Below, in pieces: positions 11,472-22,974 of a DNA stretch of 64,000 nucleotides. Source of the DNA: Chionis minor (taxonomy: Eukaryota; Chordata; Aves; Charadriiformes; Chionididae). Where the stretch lies: positions 1,082,899 to 1,146,898 of the forward strand of contig VZSF01008499.1 in NCBI GenBank assembly GCA_013398295.1, in the 5' to 3' direction. Both the position numbers and the translations under genes were made by a program. The notes below the pieces were generated by a model. It was not told the origin of the DNA. It saw only the letters and a program-made list of their open reading frames with translations, and did not search any database. Position 1 is the stretch's first letter. Every line of letters begins with the position of its first letter.

Positions 11472-12548
11472 CAGGTAAGTAGTTTGATAATCTTGAAATG
11501 AAACTGGCACAACGTGAATCCTTATAGCAAAAACCTAAATATGTCTATAAAAATAAATATATAAAAATTATATAGTTTACTATAGTACAACACTTGACTG
11601 CATGTTTTTCTTGCTCTGAAGGCAGGATGAGAGAATCAAATTGGCTTTTAATTAAGGCCCTTAATAAACTAGTGAAAGACATCCTGATACTCAAATGCTA
11701 AGTGTGAGAAAGGTCCACAAGACCCTAGAAAAATTTTGCACTGTGGTCCTCAAAACAGTGAGGAGTTGTCGTGGGTTTGGGCCTCAAACCAGGACAGGAG
11801 TGTAACTTACTTTACTTTTCTGGGGATGAAATGTGTTAATATGACTTTATATTGTTAAAAGGAGAAGACTGTGATTATCTGCAAGAGTAAACAACATGCT
11901 AGCTTTATTTTTAAGGTCTAGTGCTAGTAGTAGAAGTAGTTTCTACTCAAATGAAGATAACTTTTTGCAACAGGGTATCTCTTGAATAAATGAGAAAACA
12001 ACCAAGAAGAATGGGATTGAGAGAAACTTGCAATTTTATGAAAGACGACATAACTGAGTTTTGACTATTTCTCAAGCTATGTATTGTGATGATCAGGAAA
12101 AATATTTTGCTTTGAAATACCTACAGCCTCTCACTGTTACTGTCAATATGTCAGGCACCGGTAGGTTCCAGACTCAAATGTTGTGTAGGTCTGGTCTAGT
12201 ATATCTATATTCAATGAAGTCAGAAAGGAGAAAAAGGAAAGGTTAAAAGAAACAACCTACTTTCAATGCCTGTTTCTTCGTGGGCAAGTTGTCTAGGTGG
12301 TTATTAACGACACAGGGTGCAGAGATGCTGGCACTGCCTTTGAGTTAAATCACAGTCCTGGAAGACTTCCAGGCACTTCTGCTGAGAGCTGTCGTGAGAC
12401 AATTTAATGGCCTGTATCCCTGTTCATCAGAAGCTGATAGAGGTTTTTTTGGTTGGCTAATTATTTCTGTTTGGCATCAGTCATTGTTTTGCTTCATTCA
12501 GGTTCTCCCTCTCCTTCATTTCCAGGAATAACTGTTAACAAGCTGTAG
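11472..12548. repeat. right copy of the 1077-bp direct duplication
   Basis: This is identical to 10394-11470. It continues at 12549 (TTGGTGACATC) into unique sequence, as the true locus would if one copy plus the N were removed. All features here duplicate those of the left copy, including identical 61-codon open frames at 10983-11168 and 12061-12246, and should be counted once. Confidence 0.95.
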
Positions 12549-13803
12549 TTGGTGACATCTTGCTGTTGTAGACGGTGTACGGAATCGGTCCTGTGTGTTT
12601 GCCATTACTGCGCCCTGCTGCTACAGCAAGCAGAATTTTGCTTAGGCATGATGGGGTGTTAGCGTAACTGAAGGAGACACTGATGCTTCATTTAGAAAAT
12701 GTGTGCTGCAGTAAATAAGCTTTAAGCCAAATAACTAAACTGTTTCTCAGGATTTTTCCTTCATTAATATTCACTTTCAAAAGGAGAGTTGACTGTTATT
12801 GTGGAGAGATTAATTTAGATGGAAAGATCTAGTGTATCTTCTAGAAGCATGCTAATTGCTGAGTGATGACCCTGTGTGGTGAGAGCATATTGATTTGTCA
12901 TCTTTTTGTAGGTTTAAATTAAATATTTGTTTCAGAAAAGGTCATACTTGTTAATTGCGAATTATTAGAAATAATCATGCATTGGTTTACATCCTAGTAA
13001 ACAGGATACAATATGAATTTTTCTCCTCTAACTATGGTATGTTTTTAAGGTTCTTTTGTTTATATAGCAATTGCTTTCAGATTGTCTGTGTATTTTCCAG
13101 CAGTTTGTCCTTGATGATAACTTTCAGATTCTTTTTACACAAAATGTCCATCTTTGGATGAAAATACATCGTTTCCTTCTAATAATGCTTACCTTTTTGG
13201 AAAATGTAAAAGACAAATTCATATGCCAGATTGAGATATAAAATGAGAATTTTAATTTATAGTTGTTTGGGCTTGGGCCAGTTCTCCCTAAAATACTGGG
13301 GATCAGGGCTTGGTTCAAGTAGACATTCGTATTTGATCCCAAATAGCTTTAAAGTAATCCTTTCCTGTAGAACAGGTAGAACACGTGATTTAATATATTA
13401 TTGTTGCATGCCATGGAAGGCTTAAAGTTGTGTATCAAGTTAGTATGCAGTGGAATAGCGTATCTTCTTACAGCCTCAAAAGGACTTGGGTCCCAGCTGT
13501 GGGGTGGAGTGCCCAACTGTAACTACTCCCTGACATTGTGGTGCCTAACTTGCCTTCAGTTAAAGTTTGCTAGTTATCTAAGTGCATACAGAAAGCTTGC
13601 CTCTATTGTATCACAGTTAAACGACTTGGCACCTGTTTTGTGCTCAAGCCTACTTCAGAGCCTCTGAAAAGGCTACTCCGACAGCTTATCGAGAGAGGCT
13701 ACATTCAATAAGCCTGTTCTTGGATCCAGCACAGGTGTGTGCTTGAATACATTTTGTTCAATAATGCAAGTCTGTTTTGTTAAGGTATGGTGGTCTAAAA
13801 TCC

Positions 13804-13835
13804 ACCTAATTACTTGTAATTGATAAAGTATCTTA
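13804..13835 (+). repeat. left arm of a 32-bp inverted repeat
   Basis: The arm starts ACCTAATTACTTG and ends AAAGTATCTTA. Its reverse complement is found at 14537-14568 with one mismatch (T versus C at arm position 18). The similarity stops sharply at both ends. The 701-bp spacer holds no recognised transposase or gene. Confidence 0.9.
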
Positions 13836-14536
13836 GTTCTGAGTGTGAGGGAGTTTCCCCTACGTTTTCTACATAGGTGTATGTCAGAGCTTTGGCTAAT
13901 TTGTTTAGAGGTGCTTTCCATCCTTTTATTGAAACTGTTCCACTGTGCCGTGAACAACCAAATAATTTGGAACAGAAAAAAGTGAGCAAAACTGTATGAA
14001 GGGAACTGGGAATTCTGAAGAGGCCTGTTCTTCAACTCATACTTCAAGACAAAGTCCATTTAGAATAGACGGATGTTTTACTGAAGGCAGAAATTAAGTC
14101 TTCAGAGCAGGAGTCCTTGGAGTAGTCTTTTTTTTTTTTTTGGAATATCCCTGCAACTCTTCCCCTGCTCACATTCCCTCCCACACGGTTGGGAGATTTT
14201 GGATTGCTGCAGTGACTGATGTTCCTCCTACCTGCCAAAAATTCTTACGAATTTTTATTCTACATAATTTATTTTCAACTTTTTCTTTAGTGTGTGGACT
14301 TCTTTAGAAAACACATTAAGAGTGTTGTACAGCATATAAGAACTTGCTTTTCTTTATGTACTGTGGACACTTTTAGAGGCAGTTAGGGGGATGGATCATA
14401 TTGTTTACAGAAGAAGCAGATTTGTTGCATCTGCATGGTTCCTGTCTGAGAATACCAATTCTTTTCAGATAGAAAGCCATATTTCATGCTTGCTTGCTAC
14501 TTCACGTGACCTAGATTTAGATTAATGACCTCTAAA

Positions 14537-14568
14537 TAAGATACTTTATCAGTTACAAGTAATTAGGT
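14537..14568 (-). repeat. right arm of a 32-bp inverted repeat
   Basis: This is the reverse complement of 13804-13835 with a single mismatch. No target-site duplication is obvious outside the arms: TCC lies to the left and TTAAATCC to the right. It could be a small transposon end pair, or a templated inverted duplication made during break repair. Confidence 0.9.
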
Positions 14569-17500
14569 TTAAATCCTGCATTTCTTTCCACCAGAGAATC
14601 TGCAGAGCTAATGATTACTCCAGAGTAAATGATTTACCTTGAGTATATAATGTATGCATTGTAATATATTGTTCAAATTCTTCCAATACTCTTACTATTA
14701 GTTTGATATATTCAATAAAAGCAGTAAACTTACGTTTAGAATAGCTTTAGTCTTTATTCATAAAGACAAGCCATCTTCAAAGTCTGTTTACATACATGCA
14801 TTGTGGGAGTGGGGCATTTGGAGATTATACCTCTAGGGGCCTGGTTCACTTGAAGTTAATTTATTTTCTTAGGCAACTTGATTCCTTTTCACTGAGACTG
14901 AAGAAAAAGAAAATCAATTTCTATGATACGTTGCCCCTTCAAAGTCATAACCAACGCTGCTGATTCATGACAAGATTACCATGCCTTCAAAAGTTCAATT
15001 AGCTCAATCTGAAATAGAATTTCCAAAGGCAGTGTTGTCCTTTGAGTTAATATAAATGTCAGGAAAAAATATACTAGCTGAATAAATATCATCCACTTAC
15101 AGTTAAATACTAAGATTGCAGATGCATTCTACCTATGGCACTTAAACAAATAGTGCCATATTGTAGAAAAGGTTGCAAATATGCTTTTTAACCCTGAGCA
15201 TTCTTTTCAAGAAGAATTGATTATAATGAAAATAGGCTTGTAGAGTTCTAAAGTAAGGCACTTCTCAGAGTTGTGTATTTCTTTGTGAAACTTTTTCTGC
15301 TCTGTTTGAAATCAGATGCGCTAGATTACATTCCTTTGCTGTCACTGTTTTTTGTGTATTGGTGCTATTTTAAGTTCTTAAGTTTCACTGAATTCTGAGT
15401 TGAGCTTCACATAAAGTGAGGGAAACAGTTTCATAAGAGTTTAGCTGTTTTGGTGCATAGAATTTTTAGTCTCCAGTGCAGCATCCATGTACCTGGGCTG
15501 GGCTCCTTACTCATGTATGCCATGGATGCACGTCCAGAAAGGTTCTTTGGAAAGGTGCTAATTGCATGCTTTGTGCAGACTTCACTTCTGTAACCTGGTA
15601 ATGTGAAAAATTTATTTAGGATAGAAGTAGTCATGGGAAAGGGAGACAAAGTGGTTTAAACCTAGCCCAAGCTAACGGTCTTTCTTCTTTCCTTTTTTTT
15701 TTTTTTTTTTTCTCTAAAGGGAGGAAAAAAAATACCCCCCAAAACCTTGGAGCTATGGTGACAACCTTAATAAGCTGTGGTGGTTGTTGCCTTGATTGGC
15801 AGGTTTATTTGAATGGTTTAGTAAAGTCTTTTGTTGTGCAATAAGTATTATGTAAGGACTCTGGTGTTAATGGCTTGCTTGCGTGGTCTCAAAGACTTTC
15901 AGTCTTCATTTCAGAGTTTTGTTTCAGAATCTGTGCTGCTCCTTCTCTTTATGATGCTGGGGAACTTCTGAATGTGTGGTGTATACGGCTTACTGTTACA
16001 GATCTAAGGCTTACATATAGTGTAGGCTTAAGGCTTTCATATAAACATATGAGCAGTGAAAAAGAGACAGTGAAAGTCCTCACAAGACATTGCAGAAGCA
16101 GTGTGGTAATTTGCACTTGGATTTTTTTGGGTTTGTGATTCACTGACACTAGATTCTCTGGATTCAGTATACTTCATAGAGTATTATTCCGAGTGCTGCC
16201 TAGGGGCACAATGGTATGCCCTGTCAAGATGCTGTCAACATCTTGGCATCCTTTCTATATCACACCTTAATTTAAAACAACATAGATTTAAGGAGACAGT
16301 AAGTGGAGGAAAAGCACTCTCTCTTGTAAATTAAATAGCTTTTGAGAACCCCTTGTTTCAACTGTGGCCTGAAAACCGATGTGTTGTGAAAAATATGCAG
16401 AAAACAACGTATTTTTGCTTCAGCCAGAATATGATCGGAGGGAGTAGGTTGGGATTTCAGTGTTACAGGGGCACAGCTGAAATACATGGGGCAAGGAGGA
16501 ATAATTTAGTAGAGATACTTGCTTTTCTCACAGTAAAGCAATTAAGGCAATGGACTGGGTTCAACATTTTGATCGGCAACGATTCTTCAATGAGGCCAAA
16601 TGGAGAACAGGACAACCTGTTCGTTTTCAGTTCCTGTGCAGTGAAAATGTTGGTGACCTTATGAATTAGTTATTGAAAGCTGTTAGAACTGTTGGGCTTA
16701 TTCTGAGCCCTGCAGTCTATTTTGAAACATTCTCAAAATGGCAGATTTTAATATTGCACACCATCTTGTTTCTGCTACAGGATAATGTTTCCAAGATGCA
16801 GAGCTCTGGTAATGACCTACAGAATCTGGTGTAGTAGCTCAAACATTTTTGCAGGGATGAATGGAGGGATTTCATATGAACAGCTTGGTTTTAGGTTTAG
16901 TGTTGAGAGAAGTAATTACTACAAAGTAATTGCACTGCTGCTGTTTTCATTTAGAACATCAAGTGACCATTCCAGCACAATTTAGGATGAAATCTGGTCA
17001 GATTTTGGTAAAATTCCATATAAGTATTCACCTGTGAGAATCATGCTCTATCTGATAAACATTCTGGATCCGTAAGTGAAAGTGGTAGTGGAAAAGAAGC
17101 CACACTTCAGATTTCTTACATTGGTCAAATGACCCTCGTGCTACACAAGACTTGGGTATTGAAGGAAAAGAGCTAGATGCTGGTTGAAAGTTTTATTTGA
17201 CATGCCAGCTTTGAACTTTGTGTGGTATTTGCCTTAATAGGTATTTGATATTTTCTTGCTTAAAATATTAACTAAACAAGATTTATGCTTATTGTATTTT
17301 GTTCTCAGTAGCATCAATTTTGGATTTTTTTGTTTTGTTTTAAACCTGAGTGAGAATTGCAGCAGGCCAGTGTACAGTCAGTATACATCATAACTTCTGT
17401 CAGTGTATCCTGCCGGAAAGTATCAGTGATACCTTTGTATCCCAGAACTGTGATGAACATGGGGTTTGTAAGTGCAGGTAAAACAACTCTCAGTTGCTCG

Positions 17501-19649
17501 CCAATGAGGCTGAGTGCCACCTCAACTAACTGTGTGTCAGAAACCTAGAAAATGCTCTGTGAAGTAGGAACTGGCTTTCTGACTATTTATCTTTTGTAAT
17601 TACCAGAAATATTAGAATGAGCGTGGGACTACACGGGTTCAAATACACTGCTTTATTATTCACTAAAATGTTACACATTTGTGATACCGTAATTGGTATC
17701 AATTTTGGTATCAATAATTGGTATCAATTTCCAGCTGTGGAAATGCTTACAGTGTCCCAAACAGAACAGTGACTTTAAGGGTTGAGTAAGAGAAGAAACT
17801 AACACTTGAGCAGGAAATGTTCTCACTTTTGGAACAATCTCGGCAAGAGAGAAATAACTATCTTGACTTCTTCCTAAAGTAATGTTCTCTAGGTTTTTGA
17901 AAGCTATCAAAGTTAGAGTAAGCCCTTCATTCTTGCTAAGAGATGCCTTTAAAGTGTGTAACGTGATTTTATGCAGAATATATGCATGCAAGTATAGATA
18001 TTTGGAAGAGCCCATGGGACAGAGGAATAAAATGTATTTGAAAAGAACATGTCCTGCATCAAATATCACAAGTATTAGCATAAATTTGATTAATTTGGAG
18101 TTTGAGCAATGGTTTATTTTTAAAGCTGCAGATAGCCTGAAAATAGTGAACTTGCTTTAAACCAATCAAAAATATTCAGAACCTTGCTTCAGATTTAGAA
18201 GTGTACTCTTCTTCAGCTTAGAAGTATGTTTTTAATTGAATTGAGAATCAGAGAGTGGTCACAGATATCTGTGTAAGAAACAGGGAAATTGGAGAATGCT
18301 CTAAAACTGATAGAAGTTCAAAACTGTTCTAATTAATGCATTTATCCAGAAGCAACTATTTTGTTTTATAAGGAAAAAGAGTTGTTGATTTTGAAGCATT
18401 GCTGCTACCAGTGCTATTTAAAGAGCGCACAAAAAGCTGTCAAAGGAAAGGCACAAAGAAAGGACATACATTAGACTTTTTACTAGAGGTGACCAATAAC
18501 AAACATAGTTTATCTGAAGCTTGTGAAGAATGTGATTAGTTTAGGAGATCAGGCATGGGAAAGGAAAATAGGAACACCTGAATGAGGTAATACTTTGTGT
18601 TTAATAAGCACTTTGTGTGTAATAAGCAGCATTTTGAATTGTGAAAGTCATATTGTGAAGCCATTGACTTGAGATATTTAGATGGGAGTTTCAAAGAATC
18701 AAAGGTAAAGGACGTGGAAATAGAAGTATATGCCACAGCAGAGGCTGATTGTAGGCTTTAGGATATGCAAGCTGTGAAATGGGGTTGATAAGTTTTATAA
18801 AATGTTTAAATTGGTAGAAAGACCAGCTTGATATTAGGGTAATAACAAGACTAGAGAAAGATCACTGGGAAACATACAGCATGAAATAACTAAGAGAAAG
18901 TTGAATTACTTGCAATTAACCAAATTGTATTTTCCAAAATTAGAGATTACTGGATTTTTATTAAAACCAAAACAAAACACTTTAGAAAAATAAATTGCTC
19001 TAGTTTGTCAGTTGATGGTAACTTACTCTATACAGGTGCTATGTGTTTCATTGGTTGCTAAAATTATTTCAGAACTTCTTGAAAGTATTCAGGCACATAT
19101 AATTGCACTAGTAGTATCATGCTGTCTTTGCTCTATGCTGTGGTAAAAAAGGACTTAATTTTTCTCTTTTAAATGCTGCTTGTCATTCCATGTACTCTTA
19201 ATCGTGTTATTTCAGCCTTCCACACTTGCGGTTTTAGTTAATTTCATTAGTTATTGTTTAGTTTTTAGTTCTACAGTTTTGCATTTCAGTGTTAGCTCGT
19301 TGGTACCAGAGATACCTGTATCCTTCATTGGCTACATTAATGTAGCAGCAGTCCTAACACTGGATTTCTGATTATTTCATGCATCTTCTGAGATTAAGAG
19401 ACACATCAAACTGGATGGCTTCAGTTGTTAGCTATTTTCTTACTTTAATGAAGTTAAAATTGAGTTTTGTTGGTATCATTTTTATATAATGACTTTAGAT
19501 ATGATTTTGAATCCTCTGGCATCAATGATTGTGTGAAACGGAGCATTCAATAATATTGCAGCCAGAGGAAGTATGGCTAAGTGAATATCAGATTGCAATA
19601 TAGGGTATGTAGATTCTCTTTACTCTTAGTCTAATGACAGAGCAGTGAT

Positions 19650-19785
19650 GAGACAGGTGCTTCATCTCTGTGTGCTGTAGTTAACCTGTCTGTAAAATAG
19701 GCATAACTATGCTAGTGTGTGTGAAGTGCATGGGTTAGTTTTTCAGAGCACTGTAGGAGAAAAGATACTATTAAAGGCATGATTC
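19650..19785 (+). mobile_element. MIR/L2-like fossil repeat
   Basis: The stretch CTTCATCTCTGTGTGCTGTA, then a TTAACCTGTCTGTAAAATAGG block, then AGAGCACTGTAGGAG and TACTATTAAAGG follows the order of the amniote MIR/L2 3' region ('...TCTCTGTGCC...CATCTGTAAAATGGGGATAA...', then a '...AGCACT...GCTATTA...' end). Divergence is high, as expected for an element that predates birds. The exact family and boundaries are uncertain. Confidence 0.5.
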
Positions 19786-22700
19786 CTCTATTATCTCTCT
19801 TCAGTCTAGTTTGGGAAATCCCAATCTGACTGTTAAACAACTGCAGTATTTTGAATAATCTCAATTATTGATACTTTTTTTTTTTCTTCTGTGCAGGAAG
19901 GTCTTGATTTATTTCAAGACCAAGAAGTAGGTGGGTTCTTTGAAAGAAAGCCAAAGCACGTAGTATAAAGAAAAGGTACTGTAAAAAACCTTATGAAATA
20001 AGTCAGAGCAGTAATCTAAATTTGGTATGGAAATAAACAGTCCTCTTCAATCTAAAACTATAGAAAGGTAAAATATACACACGTTAACTCACATCCCTAA
20101 TTTTTAATCCTTTGTGAAGGTAATTCCTTTTCTCTGAAGTTCTGTCTGTACTCTAGGAGTGTCCTCATGGAGTTAGGAGGGTTGTACAACTAGAAATTAG
20201 TGAAATACTGATCATATCCAGTTCTAAATAAAAGCATTAATACAAACTTTAATATGCTCCTAGTAAGTAGTAGTAATATGAAATTAATCTGTTGGTAATG
20301 ATGCTCTCAAATATAGCTCTGCTGCTACGAGTAGTGCAAAGTTACTCCTTGAGCCTCCTAGTTTGTCACCTGAAGAATATCTACTCAGAATTCTAGCAAG
20401 CAATAAGTATTTGTCCATAACAGCAGTTCAAAAAAAGGCTGCTTTTGACCTCACTCCGTGATGACTTGGCCTCCTGCAGTAGCTGCCAGCACACCAAGGT
20501 TCCAGTAATGATTAAGAGGACAGTAAAAGAGATACTAAACTCTCTAAGCACACCAAAACACAAGGCTATGGGATAAGAAATAATACTGTAATGAGAAACT
20601 GGAAATTATTTCTGTTCACAGGCTCTAAAATCTTTGTTCTTCTGTTTCATATCTCACTAACTTGAGCAGGGGACATTCTCCTGTCTCCAACTGCATTACT
20701 GGATGGCAGTACTGTAAAACAGTGGCTGCTATTTTCAGTGATTTGTCTAGTATCAACAATAGAATAAAGCCAATGTAAGAGTAATGATAAAAGTAGTATG
20801 TAATAACACTGAAAACTACCTCCCCATTCCGGGAATTACATGAATCATAAATTTCTGTGGTACTTTATCCACAGAGTAAAAGAAAATCAGAAAACCAACG
20901 CTAACAATAAACCATAGCAAACACAGTAAAATAAGAGTATTTTTTCTGAATAAAAGCACGATACTTTGACCTATGCTATATATACAAAGTAGAACAAGTC
21001 TAGCCATGGAAGAAAAAAAGGTTTACTTACAAATAACCAAAATTAGGTCCATAACCTGGGATATAGGGAAACTGTATCCCTATTTCAAATCAGTGAGAAT
21101 CAAACAGAATTTCTCATATCTAGGCAAGTTCCTAAAAGATGATGATACACTGACTTGTTACAGTTTCCTGGAAAATTTTATTTCTGACTCTTTTTTTTTT
21201 TAAGGTCCTGTGTGGTAGTCAGGTAATGACAATGTGCAGTGGTCAATTAGGAAGGTAAGAGAATCTTTACTTTAGACTAGGTTACATAGGACTTCAGAGA
21301 GGCTTAGATGATTATCTTATACTGTATAAATGGAAAACAGTAGTTAAGGTTTCCAGATCTAGACGCCTCAAGATCTAAAATGTATATATGCAAGACAATG
21401 TCTAAAATGAAACAAAACATTTGGTTCGTACGCTATCACTAGTTTTTGTTATATTCATATGGTGCAAGGGTTGAGGGAGGTGAGGTGTGTGGGTTTGTGG
21501 TTTTTTTTTTCCTTAAGATGAGTTCGAATAGTTTCACGCTGAGCTTCTCATTACCTAGGAAAACATTAGAATGAAATGGCTTGGATAGCACTGATGTAAC
21601 CTGTCAAATGACTAGATCTAGAGCTACAATTACTGAAATGCTTTCATGTACAAAGTGTATCCTCGGACCTTAAACAGAAAATGTTTCAAATCACATCCAT
21701 CTGATACAGATTCAGGTGACAGCATTGACAGGTTGCAGGTACAAAAGCTATTTTCTATGTCATTAACAAATGACAAATCATTGGTCATTAAGTGGAAGAA
21801 TGGTTACCCAAGAATTTGACTACATGATTTTGTATCCTCTAGTATAATTCTCGATATACCACATCCTCATTGTCTTAATGATTCTGCTTGAAATACCCTG
21901 TATCTGCCTTTGTAAGATGGTGGTGGGAGGTTTCCTTCTTTTTGTTTTGAAAAAGGTCAATATATAAGCACATTTGTTTGTGTAAAAATAGAAGGAGACA
22001 CTGTTCTCCATGCTTTTTAGGAAGTGTTATTTAAATCAGTTTTTTAAACTCTACGAAAATGTCAAATCCTTGCCTTCAAGATTGGAATTTTAGTTAGGCT
22101 TCTGGATGCCAGTGTTGTAACGTAGTATATAGTATACATAGAAGTACAGAGGCTTCCCATGTCAAAAACATTAAATGTTTTTTACATAATAATTGTGACC
22201 TTTTTAGACCATTTTAAAATGAGCTTCATAGTTTCTTAATTTTATATCAGACTCTATATAAAAATATACTGTTCTCCTTTGGGAAAAAGTCCTGCATATT
22301 TTTAGTAATAAAACAAATATGTTTTGTAAAACTCCTTAAAATCCCTGCAGTTCTAGTTAATATGCGATAGACATGTGTGATGCTGTCAGTGAGTGATGCC
22401 ACAGTTAGTATCCTATAGTACGTTTGATAAAATTCTATAGAAACTGACAAATACATAGAAACCATCTATATTTTTGATAAAATATGGGTGGTATTACATG
22501 ACTTTTCAGAGGAATCTGATTAATAGTTTTTCGCTATGTAAATTAAATTTGAGAGGCGTTATTCTCCTGTAATCAGGCAAAAGAAGTTTAGGCGATTTAA
22601 ACTAACTGTAGTTGGTATGATGTTTCACAATTCACATTCAGGCATGTGGGTAGTGATTGAAGAATATCTGTAAATGCATCAGCAAAAAAAATTAATTATT

Positions 22701-22959
22701 AATAAGCCATGAAGTTTGAGCTCAGATCATCTGAGTTTATTTTCTCATTTTAGAAGCATCGATACTTCAAATCTGTATTTCAAGTGCATGTGCTAAAGCA
22801 ATGTTTGTCAAAACCAGTGACCGTAGTTGAGAAAGTGGAACTTTTCATGTAGTGCCTACAAATGTAAGTCTCTGATAAGAGCTATATTACCTTGCTGCCA
22901 AACGTTTGTTGTGAAAATCGCTAGAACACCTAATGTGTGTTTGGAAAGCTCGGTGGTTG
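19786..22959. other. unique AT-rich DNA
   Basis: No gene is recognised. T-runs lie at 19875-19885, 21191-21201 and 21501-21510, the last within a small G/T-rich patch at 21480-21510. Confidence 0.5.
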
Positions 22960-22974
22960 CTCTAGGTAATTGGG

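Larger units (their letters stand above)
12549..19649. other. unique AT-rich DNA
   Basis: No gene is recognised. It holds T-runs at 14128-14141 and 15693-15711, the 32-bp inverted repeat pair around 13.8-14.6 kb, a threefold TGGTATCAAT word at 17692-17731, and an 18-bp tandem duplication at 18592-18627. The longest open frames (13673-14059 minus, 128 codons; 17671-18081 minus, 136 codons) show no recognisable domain and are not called as genes. Confidence 0.55.

Noticed and set aside
10983..12246. Two identical 61-codon open frames (10983-11168 and 12061-12246) suggesting a gene duplication
   Set aside because: They are the same sequence shown twice by the 1077-bp assembly duplication.
13673..14059. 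128-codon minus-strand open frame overlapping the left arm of the inverted repeat
   Set aside because: No family recognised and no transposase-like motif. The right arm lies well outside it, so it is not the coding part of a transposon.
16197..16235. Imperfect hairpin around CAAGATG / CATCTTG
   Set aside because: 7-bp stem with an internal bulge, within chance expectation for 64 kb.
17692..17731. Threefold TGGTATCAAT word
   Set aside because: A very short local repeat, likely replication slippage; no operator-like or known binding-site arrangement.
17671..18081. 136-codon minus-strand open frame, the longest in the window
   Set aside because: No recognisable domain, biased toward residues of AT-rich codons, overlapped by a plus-strand frame, and a length that chance can give in this much sequence.
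18592..18627. 18-bp tandem duplication ACTTTGTGT..TAATAAGC
   Set aside because: Simple slippage-scale duplication with no wider structure. The same applies to 60337-60370.
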